Assembly: GCA_021324615.1 (NCBI GenBank)
Contig: JAJPIT010000127.1
Span: 1 to 33,729, forward strand
DNA from: Terriglobia bacterium
GTDB taxonomy: Bacteria; Acidobacteriota; Terriglobia; Bryobacterales; Bryobacteraceae
Length of the DNA stretch: 33,729 nucleotides
Direction of reading: 5' to 3'
Every line of letters starts with the position of its first letter. The stretch's first letter is position 1. The notes under the pieces were generated by a model. That model did no database searches and was not told the DNA's origin. It saw nothing but the letters and a program-made list of their open reading frames with translations. This document shows positions 25,436-33,037 of the stretch, piece by piece. The position numbers and the translations under genes are program-made.

Positions 25436-25957
25436 ATGAAAAGAATCACTTTCCTGACCATGCTGGGCGCCGCCGCGCTTCTGGCGCAGCCGCCGCAGCA
25501 GCACACGCACTTGAAAGTCGGCGACATGGCTCCCGACTTCACACTTCCCGATCAAAACAACCATCCCGTGAAGCTTTCCGATTTTCGCGGCAAGAAGGCC
25601 GTGGTTTTAGCCTTCTTCCCGGCCGCGTTCACCGCCGGCTGAACGCGCGAACTTACCGCCTACCAGTCTGGTATCGGCAAATTTAAAGAGGTAGACACGC
25701 AGGTGCTGGCCATCAGTGGCGATTTCATAGCCACCCTCAATCACTGGTCAAAGGAGCTGAACGCCGACTTTCCGATGCTGTCCGATTACAAACGCGAGGT
25801 CATGAAACAGTATGGCGTTTTGGGCGAAAAATCATACTTGGCCAACCGGACCACGTTTGTGATCGATCAGGACGGAAAGATCGTGTCTATTGAAGAAGGC
25901 AACTCCGCGATCGACCCCACGGGGGCGGTCACGGCTTGTAGCCGATTGAAACATTAG
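25436..25957 (+). CDS. exported peroxiredoxin, probable selenoprotein (in-frame TGA = Sec69)
   Basis: 173 residues if the TGA at 25640-25642 is read through. Signal peptide about 1-18 (MKRITFLTMLGAAALLAQ), then the AhpC/TSA fold: VGDMAPDFTLPDQ and FRGKKAVVLAFFPAAFTAG. The TGA then sits exactly where the peroxidatic Cys belongs in the P-x-x-x-T-x-x-C motif, and the frame continues TRELTAYQ with normal family sequence for 104 more codons (WSKELNADFPMLSD, TTFVIDQDGKIV). A candidate resolving Cys is at 168. A SECIS-like hairpin follows the TGA at the right distance. It would reduce peroxides in the periplasm. Alternatives are a TGC/TGT-to-TGA mutation or a sequencing error; the intact downstream frame argues against decay. 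Confidence 0.87.
25640..25678 (+). promoter_or_regulatory. putative bacterial SECIS element
   Basis: After the TGA at 25640-25642, a hairpin forms from GCC (25658-25660) plus TACCA (25661-25665), loop GTC (25666-25668), TGGTA (25669-25673), a two-base bulge TC, and GGC (25676-25678). The apical loop begins with G and lies 24 bases after the TGA, within the range usual for bacterial SECIS elements that recruit SelB. The hairpin lies inside the coding region, as in known bacterial selenoproteins. Confidence 0.65.
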
Positions 25958-25987
25958 GGGTTAGGAGTTTAACTCTTCGATCCCGAG

Positions 25988-26022
25988 AGCCCCGGCGGCC
26001 CCTGCCGGGGCTTTGTTTTTTT
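25988..26022 (+). terminator. intrinsic terminator after the peroxiredoxin
   Basis: Perfect 9-bp stem AGCCCCGGC (25988-25996) against GCCGGGGCT (26004-26012), 7-base loop, followed by a T-rich run to 26022. It closes the peroxiredoxin transcript and isolates the downstream sorting cassette. Confidence 0.9.
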
Positions 26023-26089
26023 CGGACCATGCGAGCTACACCGCATGATCTGTTTTTGTTCGCTTTGGTGCGTTTTATACAAATACCAC

Positions 26090-26118
26090 TTGACGGGAAT
26101 GAGTCCCCGCTATATCCT
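26090..26118 (+). promoter_or_regulatory. sigma70-type promoter of the IPTL-CTERM/XrtH cassette
   Basis: TTGACG at 26090-26095 and TATCCT at 26113-26118, spaced by 17 bp. Two direct copies of CCTAGT follow within the next 25 bases, perhaps an operator. The resulting leader before the ATG at 26264 is about 140 bases, and no known riboswitch was recognised in it. Confidence 0.5.
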
Positions 26119-26263
26119 TATCCCTAGTCATACTCCTAGTGCGGATAACGGGTTAGCTCGGAGGCGCTCAAACCCGCTGGTCAGTAAGTGTAAGGTCTTT
26201 GGACTTGTCGAGATAGCGTGGGCGTGTCAACGCTCGCGACTTTTTAAAGGATGCCGATCCTCT

Positions 26264-26917
26264 ATGAGAATTGCACTTGGTTTGAGCCTGTTAGCCGGTT
26301 CCCTCACGCTTTCGGCGGGCACTATTTGTCCCGCCGGTTCGGGGGCAAACCCGTTTCCTTACTCGCCGGACCCGACCGGGACCGGTTGCAATGCGGTCAT
26401 CACCATCGCCGCGAATGGATCCGTCAGTGTGGCGGTCACCGATTCGACGCCCTATGAATTCGGCGAGGATGTTCTTATCGGTGTCAAGAACAATTCGTCG
26501 ACTCCGGTGAGTTCGATCGCCTTGAACGGCGGCTCAGGCGGATATATTTTCGATCTTGACGGCGACGGAATCTGCATATACACGTTCGTGGGAAGCAGCT
26601 ACTGTTCCGCGAGCCAGCAGTCCGGGACCGATCCCCAGGATTACTATGGCCCGACGTCGACGTTTACGAACATTAACCAGACCACGCTCAATTCCGGGAC
26701 GGTGAACTTCAATCCTCCGATCCCGCCGCATGGAGGCACGACGTATTTCAGTTTGGAGGGCGTTCCGTCGGCGAACCTTAGCGCGACGGTCACGGGCACC
26801 GGATCCAGCGTGAGCACCGCTCCCACGCTGGGCGAATGGGGTATGATTCTGCTGGGCGCGCTGCTGATCGGTTGCGCCGCTTTCCTTACGGGAAGAAAGG
26901 CGAATCAGACGGTCTGA
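26264..26917 (+). CDS. secreted IPTL-CTERM (exosortase H substrate) protein
   Basis: 217 residues from the ATG at 26264; an in-frame extension upstream reads through the promoter and is rejected. Signal peptide about 1-18. The ectodomain is Gly/Ser/Thr-rich with several Cys residues and blocks such as PYSPDPTGTGCN, FDLDGDGICIYTF and GTTYFSLEG. The C-terminus is a sorting signal: APTLGEWG (186-193), a membrane helix (194-208) and a basic cluster RK. This matches the IPTLxxWG tag recognised by exosortase H, whose gene follows 13 bp downstream. The protein is probably cleaved or processed at the tag and delivered to the surface. Ectodomain function unknown. Confidence 0.85.
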   Translation: MRIALGLSLLAGSLTLSAGTICPAGSGANPFPYSPDPTGTGCNAVITIAANGSVSVAVTDSTPYEFGEDVLIGVKNNSSTPVSSIALNGGSGGYIFDLDGDGICIYTFVGSSYCSASQQSGTDPQDYYGPTSTFTNINQTTLNSGTVNFNPPIPPHGGTTYFSLEGVPSANLSATVTGTGSSVSTAPTLGEWGMILLGALLIGCAAFLTGRKANQTV

Positions 26918-26930
26918 AGCCGGCGTTTTC

Positions 26931-27449
26931 ATGAGTCGTACGACGGCGAAGTTCCTGCTGGTCTTTATCTGTAGTTTTCTGGCCGGATTTGGATTGCTGA
27001 TCACGCCCGCCGGCCGCCCGCTGATGGTGAAGTACTCGGCGGCCGTAGTGAGACTTTCGGCCGCGCTGATCTCCACCTTCGGGGGAACGGCCAAGGTCGA
27101 TGGCGATCAGGGCGTGGTTTTGCTCCATCCAACGCATCAGTTGGGCGTGGCGATGATGGATGGATGCAACGGCATCAACGTGACGGTGCTGTTGTGCTCG
27201 GCGGTGCTGGCGTTTCCGGCCTCCTGGACCGCACGAGCCAAGGGCGTGTTGACCGGCATCCTTGCCATCCAATCCATCAATGTCGTAAGATTCATCAGCT
27301 TGTTTTACATCCTGCAATACAGCAAGCCGCTATTCGATTTCGCGCACCACTACTTGTGGGAGAGCCTGATTATGCTGGACGCGCTGGTGGTTTTCTGGCT
27401 ATGGGCGCAGCGTGTTTTGCGGGCGCCCGCCGTCAAGAGTGCCGCGTAA
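26931..27449 (+). CDS. xrtH: exosortase H (IPTLxxWG-CTERM-specific)
   Basis: 172 residues, mostly membrane helices. The exosortase catalytic triad is visible: Cys79 in DGCNGINV, Arg120 in QSINVVRF and His139 or His140 in FAHHYLWES. The small size and the IPTL-type substrate next door fit XrtH rather than the larger EpsH/XrtA enzymes. It is an inner-membrane transpeptidase-like protease that processes the C-terminal sorting tag. It lies between its substrate and a membrane partner in one operon. Confidence 0.88.
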   Translation: MSRTTAKFLLVFICSFLAGFGLLITPAGRPLMVKYSAAVVRLSAALISTFGGTAKVDGDQGVVLLHPTHQLGVAMMDGCNGINVTVLLCSAVLAFPASWTARAKGVLTGILAIQSINVVRFISLFYILQYSKPLFDFAHHYLWESLIMLDALVVFWLWAQRVLRAPAVKSAA

Positions 27450-28086
27450 TCCGTATCTTCCGTTTCTGATTCGCGGATCGGCGGCCATGATCGCCATGCT
27501 GGCAATCTGGTGGCTGTGGTTGCGGCCGCCGTTGCTGTTTCTACTACGCGGCGTCGAGCCGTTCGCGTTGATGCTGGCCAATGGCGGCGAGGCTTCCATC
27601 ACCGCCGGAGATTCGGGAGATTGGAATTTTCGCGTTCCCGTGGAAGACGTCCACCGGCAGGACGGCAAGCTGGTGAAGATTCACAGCGTCGAATTCACCA
27701 TTCCCCTTGAAGATGTGACGCTTTTTACGTTTAGCTGGCCGGTGTTCTGGGCGGTGATGATCGCCGCGCCCGGTCTGAAGGCGAACTGGCGGGCGCTGCT
27801 GGCCGGCACCGCTCTGCTGGCGGTGATCGAGCCGGTTCTTCTGCTGATCTTTGTGCAAATCGACACGCGGGCGGTTCTGACGCAATGGCACCCCGAAAAT
27901 AGAGCGGGACTGGCGGCGTGGCTGCGCGAGTACGGCACGTATTTGAACAACAACGTAATGCCGTTTTTGACGCCGATCGCGCTGGCGGTTGCGCTGCATC
28001 CACGCCTGCGTTCGCTGATCGCCGCTTCCAGGCCTGGCGAGCGCGCGAAAGCTGTTTCCACGGTATCGCGAAAAAGCCGCCGCTGA
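27439..28086 (+). CDS. exosortase H-associated membrane protein
   Basis: 215 residues from the GTG at 27439 (MPRNPYLPFLIRG), overlapping the xrtH stop by 11 bp; an alternative GTG at 27412 adds nine residues. Helices at about 15-36, 100-115, 122-146 and 175-190. A soluble segment (about 48-95) separates the first helix from the rest, containing WNFRVPVEDVHRQDGK. Such genes accompany XrtH elsewhere; the role (partner, chaperone or substrate handler) is not known. Basic C-terminus. Confidence 0.8.
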   Translation: MPRNPYLPFLIRGSAAMIAMLAIWWLWLRPPLLFLLRGVEPFALMLANGGEASITAGDSGDWNFRVPVEDVHRQDGKLVKIHSVEFTIPLEDVTLFTFSWPVFWAVMIAAPGLKANWRALLAGTALLAVIEPVLLLIFVQIDTRAVLTQWHPENRAGLAAWLREYGTYLNNNVMPFLTPIALAVALHPRLRSLIAASRPGERAKAVSTVSRKSRR

Positions 28087-28255
28087 ATCTAGCTACTTTC
28101 CGTCACAAAATGGTGGCTCCGACGTCGCGCCAAAATAAGTTTGAGTTGGTGTTAAAACATTCTTCCGGTCATAATTAGTGAGTAGGGCGAGAACAGGAAT
28201 CAATGTGAGAATCAACGGAATCTCTTCGCCCCATGGTCTTGCCCGCTCCGCCGCA
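28087..28255. other. intergenic stretch before the IS remnant
   Basis: No convincing gene. A weak promoter-like pair (TTGGTG near 28146 and CATAAT near 28170) points rightwards, but the short frame behind it runs antisense into the IS remnant and is not credible as a gene. Confidence 0.4.
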
Positions 28256-28256
28256 C

Positions 28257-28845
28257 CCGGGCCGGATGAAGCTCAGCTTTACGCATGCCGGAGTGCCCAC
28301 GCATCCAGCGCTTTGCCTGCGAACTCGCTTCCGTTATCGGTGGTGATCGACTCCGGCGCAGGGCGGCCCTGTTCCATCACGCGCTCCAGCTCAGCCACGA
28401 CTTTGTTGCCCGTCATCGAACGCTCCGCTTCCAGCGCAATGCACTTGCGCGTGAACTGATCGATCACGCTCAGCACCCGAAAGTTCCGTCCGTCTTCGGT
28501 CCGCTCCTGAATGAAATCCATCGACCAGCGTTCGTTCGGACGTACTACGACGCTCAGCGGAACACGCGCACGGCTCGCCCGCTTCTTGCGCTGTTTGGTG
28601 CGCACCATCAAACCTTCCTCGCTGTAGATCCGATACACCCGCCTGGCATTGACCTTCCATCCTTCGCGCTTCAACAGCACCGTCAGCCTGCGATAGCCAT
28701 ACCGCACCCGCGTCGCGGCCAGCTCCTTCAGCCGCGAGCGCAACGCAACCTGCGGATCGCGACATGGCCGATACCGCAGTGTTCCTCTCGGCACTTTCAT
28801 CAGCCCCGCCGCACGACGCTCGCTGACTCGGAACGAGTCGTGCAC
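28257..28845 (-). pseudogene. IS3-family transposase OrfB, frameshifted and truncated
   Basis: The frame ends at 28279 (188 residues shown from an internal ATG). It has the HTH_21-like region (YGYRRLTVLLKREGWKVN) and the rve integrase core with the first Asp in RWSMDFIQE and the second in ITTDNGSEF. The catalytic Glu is lost. At the end, ...WALRHA-stop continues as VKLSFIRPG in the next frame, so one base has been lost, and the rest of the integrase is gone. It is entered from orfA by a probable -1 frameshift at A-AAA-AAG (28884-28890). Not functional. Confidence 0.85.
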
Positions 28846-28877
28846 CCAATGCGCGGCTTCTCGCCGGCGGCGTGGCT

Positions 28878-29123
28878 TTATAGCTTTTTTGAGATCACCT
28901 CTTGCAGGATGTGTTTGTCCAGCGCCAAATCCGCCACCAGCCGTTTGAGCTTGTCGTTTTCCTCGCGGAGCTGACGCAACTCGCGCAACTCGCTCACGCC
29001 GATGCCGGAGTAGAACGTCGCCGTGCTAATGCCCATCCGCCGGCATATCTCCTTGGTCGTCTCCCCACCTTCCTGCGCAGTGATGGCCGCGACGATCTGT
29101 TCCTTGGTGTGTCCCTTTGGCAT
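28878..29123 (-). CDS. IS3-family transposase OrfA
   Basis: 81 residues, intact HTH_Tnp_1 protein: EQIVAAITAQEGGETTKEICRRMGISTATFY is the DNA-binding helix-turn-helix, followed by a leucine-zipper-like coiled coil (LRELRQLREENDKLKRLVADL). A ribosome site, AAGGAGG, precedes the ATG. The 3' end holds the slippery AAAAAAG run used by IS3 elements to make the OrfAB fusion. Since OrfB is broken, only this DNA-binding part can be made. Confidence 0.85.
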   Translation of the reverse strand: MPKGHTKEQIVAAITAQEGGETTKEICRRMGISTATFYSGIGVSELRELRQLREENDKLKRLVADLALDKHILQEVISKKL

Positions 29124-29214
29124 CTCAAGGTCCTCCTTTTAGACCTTAGCCGAAGCTTCCTTGCCGTGGATGTTTCCAGTTTCAACTGGTACAGTTTTTG
29201 GGTTTTGGGTCAGC

Positions 29215-29340
29215 ATGTCGCGGAAGGGAAATCCTGAGGACAACGCGGCGTGCGAGTCGTTCATCCAAACGCTGAAGTACGAGGAGGTCCTGCGCAACGA
29301 GTACCGGGACTTGGCTGAAGCGCGCGCCTCCATTGGCGAG
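29215..29340 (+). pseudogene. fragment of a second IS3-family transposase (OrfB C-terminal part)
   Basis: About 42 codons, MSRKGNPEDNAACESFIQTL then KYEEVLRNEYRDLAEARASI, the region around the catalytic Glu of IS150-type OrfB. Sequence before it is lost to the adjoining IS3 element, and similarity ends at about GEFL (29340). Opposite orientation to the element at 28256-29212, which probably inserted into or next to it. Confidence 0.8.
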
Positions 29341-29743
29341 TTCCTGGGTGTTCTTTTGGGTGCCAGCTTGCGGCGAACTGCCGCCTTCCGTTGGTCGGCC
29401 CAGAGCATTCGCACAAGGGCGCGACCGAGATTGCGCCCTGCTCATCGTCCGCGATGAGTCGCACCGGCTATCCCTTGGCGGGTTGCTCCAGGAGCAGAGC
29501 TTACCTTCGTTTCGCCGAGTGTATCCAGCATGCTAGGAAAAGGTCTTGCCGGTCGAGGAATTTTCAGCGAACGGCGAACTGCGTCTTAACTGTTTGTCTC
29601 AGCCGAGGGGGCAAGCGCAATTCTCTAACCCTCTCATCACGAGGCGTGGCACGCCCTTCTAATGACAGGGCCAAGCATGGCCAAGACGAACCCTGGACAA
29701 GCTCGCCTAAATGTTGTATTCATCTAACGCTGGAGGATTCACG
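29341..29743. other. remnant DNA upstream of the TonB receptor
   Basis: About 400 bp with short overlapping frames but no recognisable protein; probably leftover mobile-element sequence plus the receptor promoter. The only clear signal is the GGAGG ribosome site at 29732-29736. No promoter stood out. Confidence 0.5.
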
Positions 29744-32700
29744 ATGCGCCTTCGATATACCGCCTTCACGCTGCTGCTGGCATCCGCCGCCTGGGCGCAA
29801 ACCTTTCGCGGCGGCTTGAACGGATCGGTGACGGACACGACCGGCGCGGCGATTCCGCAAGCCACTGTACGCCTGGATAACGCGGCGACCGGCTTCTCCC
29901 GCACCACTTTCACCACCAGCGCGGGCGAGTACAGTTTCCCCGATCTTCCCACCGGCATCTACACGCTCACGGCCTCGGCCGGCGGATTTGAAACCAAGAA
30001 AGTCGAGAACATCGAAATCGCGGTTACCAAAACCACCGCCATCAACGTGCAGTTGGGTGTCGCGCAGCAGCAGCAGACGGTGGAGGTTTCGGCAGCCGCG
30101 GCGAACCTGGACACCACCACCAGCGATCTTTCCGCGGTGGTGAACGACAAAACGGTGCAGGATCTGCCGATCAACGGGCGGGATTTCCGGCAGATGATCA
30201 AGCTGGCGCCCGGAGTGACCTCGTCGGCCACCACGCCTTCGGTCAACGGAACGCGCTTCTCGTCGAACAACTACCAGGTGGACGGCGCCGACAACAACGA
30301 CGTGATGTATGGTTATACCTCGCAGAACCAACCTGGTGTGGCGGGGATTCCCGGCGGGCTGCTTCCGGTGGACGCTATCGATCAGTTTTCGGTGGAGACC
30401 AATGCCGGGGCCGACGTCGGCCGGAACGCGGGATCAAACGTCAATATGGTGATCAAGTCCGGCACCAATGATTTTCACGGCACCGTGTATTTTTTCAACC
30501 GCAATGAGGATTTGGCGGCGCCTTCGCCGCTGTTGCCGCCGGGCAGCCGCCCGCAGGAGATCCGGAACAACCAGCCGGGATTTTCCTTGGGCGGTCCGAT
30601 CCGGAGAAACAAACTATTCTTTTTCCTGGCCGGGGAGATTCAGCTCGCCATCGCCGGCGAATCGATTTCGGACACATCGCCGTCGGCTGCCTGGGTCGCC
30701 GCGGGCGAGGCGGAACTGGCCAAGTACAACGTCCCCGTAAATCCGGTGTCGCTGAATTTGCTAAGCATCTGGCCCGCCGCCAGCCGCACTGGCCCGGCGA
30801 CGCCGAACAATTACCTGGCCAACGCCCTGGATACGTATAACAGTTTTAACGGTCTGGGCAAGATCGATTATCGCTTCAACGAGAAGCACTCTCTTTCGGT
30901 TCACTATTTCGGAACCGGCGGCACGCAAGTCGCCGATGTCGGTTCCCATTACAAGGATTTCTTCCAGACCGCGCCCATGCACGTGCATAACATCTCCGTC
31001 GTGGAGAACGCGATCCTGTCTCCGCGGCTGCTCAACCAAGTCACCCTCGCCACGAATTACTTCATGCAGACCTTTCAGGACAACAATCTCGCCTTTAACG
31101 CCGCCGCGCTGGGGCTCAACACCGGATCGAATATCATCGGCGCTCCGACCATCACCATCTCCGGCTTCGACTACGTCGGCGCCACCCAGCCCGCCGGTCG
31201 CACCGACACGACCGGCCACGTCACCGACAATCTCTCCTACAGCATCGGCAAGCATCAGTTCAAAATTGGCGGCGAATACCGCCGGGCGCAGCTCGATGTG
31301 GCGTACTTCAACAACGCCCGCGGCACTTTCACCTTCGACGGGTCGCGCGGACCGTGGGCTAACGATCCGGCCGCCTCGGCCGACCTGCAGTCGATCTCCG
31401 ACTTTCTGGCCGGCATGCCCAGCAACGCCAGCGGCGCCACCATCCAGCGCGGATTGCCGGAACCGGTTTGGCAGCAGAACACCGCCGATTGGTGGGTGCA
31501 AGATAACTATCAGGTGCTGCCGCAGCTCAACATCAATTTTGGCGTCCGCTATGACTACATCGGAGTGCTTCACGACAGCGCCAACAACCTTGCGAACTTC
31601 ATTCCGGGCCAGGGATTTGTCACAGGCCAGCTCTATCAGAGGAATCCCTACGATTTCGCGCCACGTTTCGGTTTTGCCTATGCGCCGAAATGGGTTTCCC
31701 GGCTGGTCATCCGCGGCGGCGTGGGGCTGTTCTATGACGTGACGCCGGTCGCCGCGGTGGCTTTCACGGGGTCGTCAAACGGCGCCGCAAACGGCATCGC
31801 GTACAACCCCGGCGGCCCCAATCCGGTGTATACACTCTCGGCGCAAAACGTGGTCTTCCAGCCGGACGTGCCTGTATTCGGAAACACAGTCGCCAAGCCG
31901 CCGTTCGGCGCGGCGTCCGTGAATCCGCAATTTAAGACGCCCTATACGCTGAACTACGATTTGAATGTCCAGGTGAAACTCACCAACTCGACCCTGTTGC
32001 AGACCGGATATGTGGGAAACGTAAGCCGGCACCTGGAAACGCTCCTGGACATCAACCAGCCGATCAACGGCGTTCGGCCGCTGGCCACGGAATATCCGGC
32101 GCTGGCGGCCATCAATCAGTTGAACACCAACGGCAATTCGAACTACAACTCGCTTCAGACGTCGCTTCACCAGCAGCTTTCCCGGGGATTCACCGCCAAC
32201 GTCAACTACACCTGGAGCCACGCCATCGACGACGATTCCAGCTACACCACGCCGATGAACAGCTACAATCTGGCGCTGGACAAAGGCAACAGCACCTTCG
32301 ATGACCGTCACATCCTGACCGGCTTCTTCAGTTACGACGCGCCGCAACTGGCGCATTTCGCTCCGCGCCTGACCAAGGGCTGGGTGCTCAATGCGCTCAT
32401 GACCTTCACCTCGGGATTGCCGATCAACGTTACCACCGGCAGAAACACCGATGGGACGGGCGAAAATAAGGATCGCGCGAATCTGGTCGGCGGCGTCGAT
32501 CCGTACGCCGGCTTCGCCCCCCTCCCCGGAACCAGAGCCCGTCTCTATTTGAACAGGGCTGCATTCGCCGTGCCCGCCAACGGCACGTACGGCAACCTCG
32601 GCCGCGACGCGCTTTACGGTCCTCGTTTCGGTTCTATCGATTTCTCGATCTTCAAACGGACGCCCATCACCGAACGCATCAACACCGAGCTTCGCGCCGA

Positions 32701-32851
32701 GATTCTGAACCTCTTCAATGAGGTCAACTGGCGTGCTCCCAGCACTTCGTTATCCAGCGGTACGTTTGGGGAGGTCGTTCAGACGCGCTGTACGGCGCTT
32801 CCGCTCCCGGGCTGGGCTTTGGCGAGCCGCGTAACGTGCAACTGGCCCTGA
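29744..32851 (+). CDS. Oar-like TonB-dependent receptor with C-terminal frameshift
   Basis: 1035 residues as read, ATG at 29744 with GGAGG seven bases upstream. Signal peptide about 1-18 (MRLRYTAFTLLLASAAWAQ), a carboxypeptidase-regulatory-like domain (about 20-110, GSVTDTTGAAIPQATV), plug domain (about 120-260, with INGRDFRQMIKLAPGVT and YQVDGADNND), then a large outer-membrane barrel. Acidobacteria carry many such receptors for polymer or chelate uptake. The current frame ends in RVTCNWP, which is not a barrel end. The -1 frame between about 32778 and the TGA at 32863-32865 instead reads DALYGASAPGLGFGEPRN then VQLALKIIF, the normal beta-signal. So one or more bases were lost or gained near 32765-32790. 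Confidence 0.9.
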   Translation: MRLRYTAFTLLLASAAWAQTFRGGLNGSVTDTTGAAIPQATVRLDNAATGFSRTTFTTSAGEYSFPDLPTGIYTLTASAGGFETKKVENIEIAVTKTTAINVQLGVAQQQQTVEVSAAAANLDTTTSDLSAVVNDKTVQDLPINGRDFRQMIKLAPGVTSSATTPSVNGTRFSSNNYQVDGADNNDVMYGYTSQNQPGVAGIPGGLLPVDAIDQFSVETNAGADVGRNAGSNVNMVIKSGTNDFHGTVYFFNRNEDLAAPSPLLPPGSRPQEIRNNQPGFSLGGPIRRNKLFFFLAGEIQLAIAGESISDTSPSAAWVAAGEAELAKYNVPVNPVSLNLLSIWPAASRTGPATPNNYLANALDTYNSFNGLGKIDYRFNEKHSLSVHYFGTGGTQVADVGSHYKDFFQTAPMHVHNISVVENAILSPRLLNQVTLATNYFMQTFQDNNLAFNAAALGLNTGSNIIGAPTITISGFDYVGATQPAGRTDTTGHVTDNLSYSIGKHQFKIGGEYRRAQLDVAYFNNARGTFTFDGSRGPWANDPAASADLQSISDFLAGMPSNASGATIQRGLPEPVWQQNTADWWVQDNYQVLPQLNINFGVRYDYIGVLHDSANNLANFIPGQGFVTGQLYQRNPYDFAPRFGFAYAPKWVSRLVIRGGVGLFYDVTPVAAVAFTGSSNGAANGIAYNPGGPNPVYTLSAQNVVFQPDVPVFGNTVAKPPFGAASVNPQFKTPYTLNYDLNVQVKLTNSTLLQTGYVGNVSRHLETLLDINQPINGVRPLATEYPALAAINQLNTNGNSNYNSLQTSLHQQLSRGFTANVNYTWSHAIDDDSSYTTPMNSYNLALDKGNSTFDDRHILTGFFSYDAPQLAHFAPRLTKGWVLNALMTFTSGLPINVTTGRNTDGTGENKDRANLVGGVDPYAGFAPLPGTRARLYLNRAAFAVPANGTYGNLGRDALYGPRFGSIDFSIFKRTPITERINTELRAEILNLFNEVNWRAPSTSLSSGTFGEVVQTRCTALPLPGWALASRVTCNWP

Positions 32852-32951
32852 AAATCATCTTCTGATGGAGAACTTCAAGGGGCCGCTTACCAGCCCTTAC
32901 TCCAGGCTTACGGCGGCGCCCCCCTCCTTCACGCACCAGGTTCAGGACCGG

Positions 32952-32974
32952 CGCCCGATGGCCAGGCTCGGGCG
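32952..32974 (+). terminator. possible stem-loop between receptor and sigma factor genes
   Basis: CGCCCGA (32952-32958) pairs with TCGGGCG (32968-32974), with a 9-base loop. The T run (ATTTTTT) starts about 15 bases further on, so this is at best a weak intrinsic terminator. Confidence 0.3.
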
Positions 32975-33037
32975 ATCCGCCGGCGCAAATTTTTTGAACG
33001 CTGCGGGTTTGCGCCACGTTGTTATAGTGAGGTATAG

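Larger units (their letters stand above)
28256..29212 (-). mobile_element. IS3-family (IS407-like) element, 3' truncated
   Basis: Contains orfA and orfB transposase remnants on the minus strand. The left end appears to be at 29212, where the minus strand begins TGACCC followed by CAAAACCCAAAAAC, the usual TG... start of IS3-family ends. The right end is missing: orfB similarity stops at about 28256 after FIRPG, and what follows is unrelated. No matching inverted repeat was found on the other side. Confidence 0.75.

Noticed and set aside
25436-25642. Peroxiredoxin as a nonsense-mutated pseudogene
   Set aside because: The downstream frame is fully intact, the stop replaces only the catalytic Cys, and a SECIS-like hairpin follows; read-through as Sec explains the data better.
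26119-26263. Riboswitch (for example c-di-GMP) in the leader of the sorting cassette
   Set aside because: No recognisable conserved core of a known class could be found.
28178-28459. 93-codon frame on the plus strand
   Set aside because: It runs antisense into the transposase remnant and has no family resemblance.
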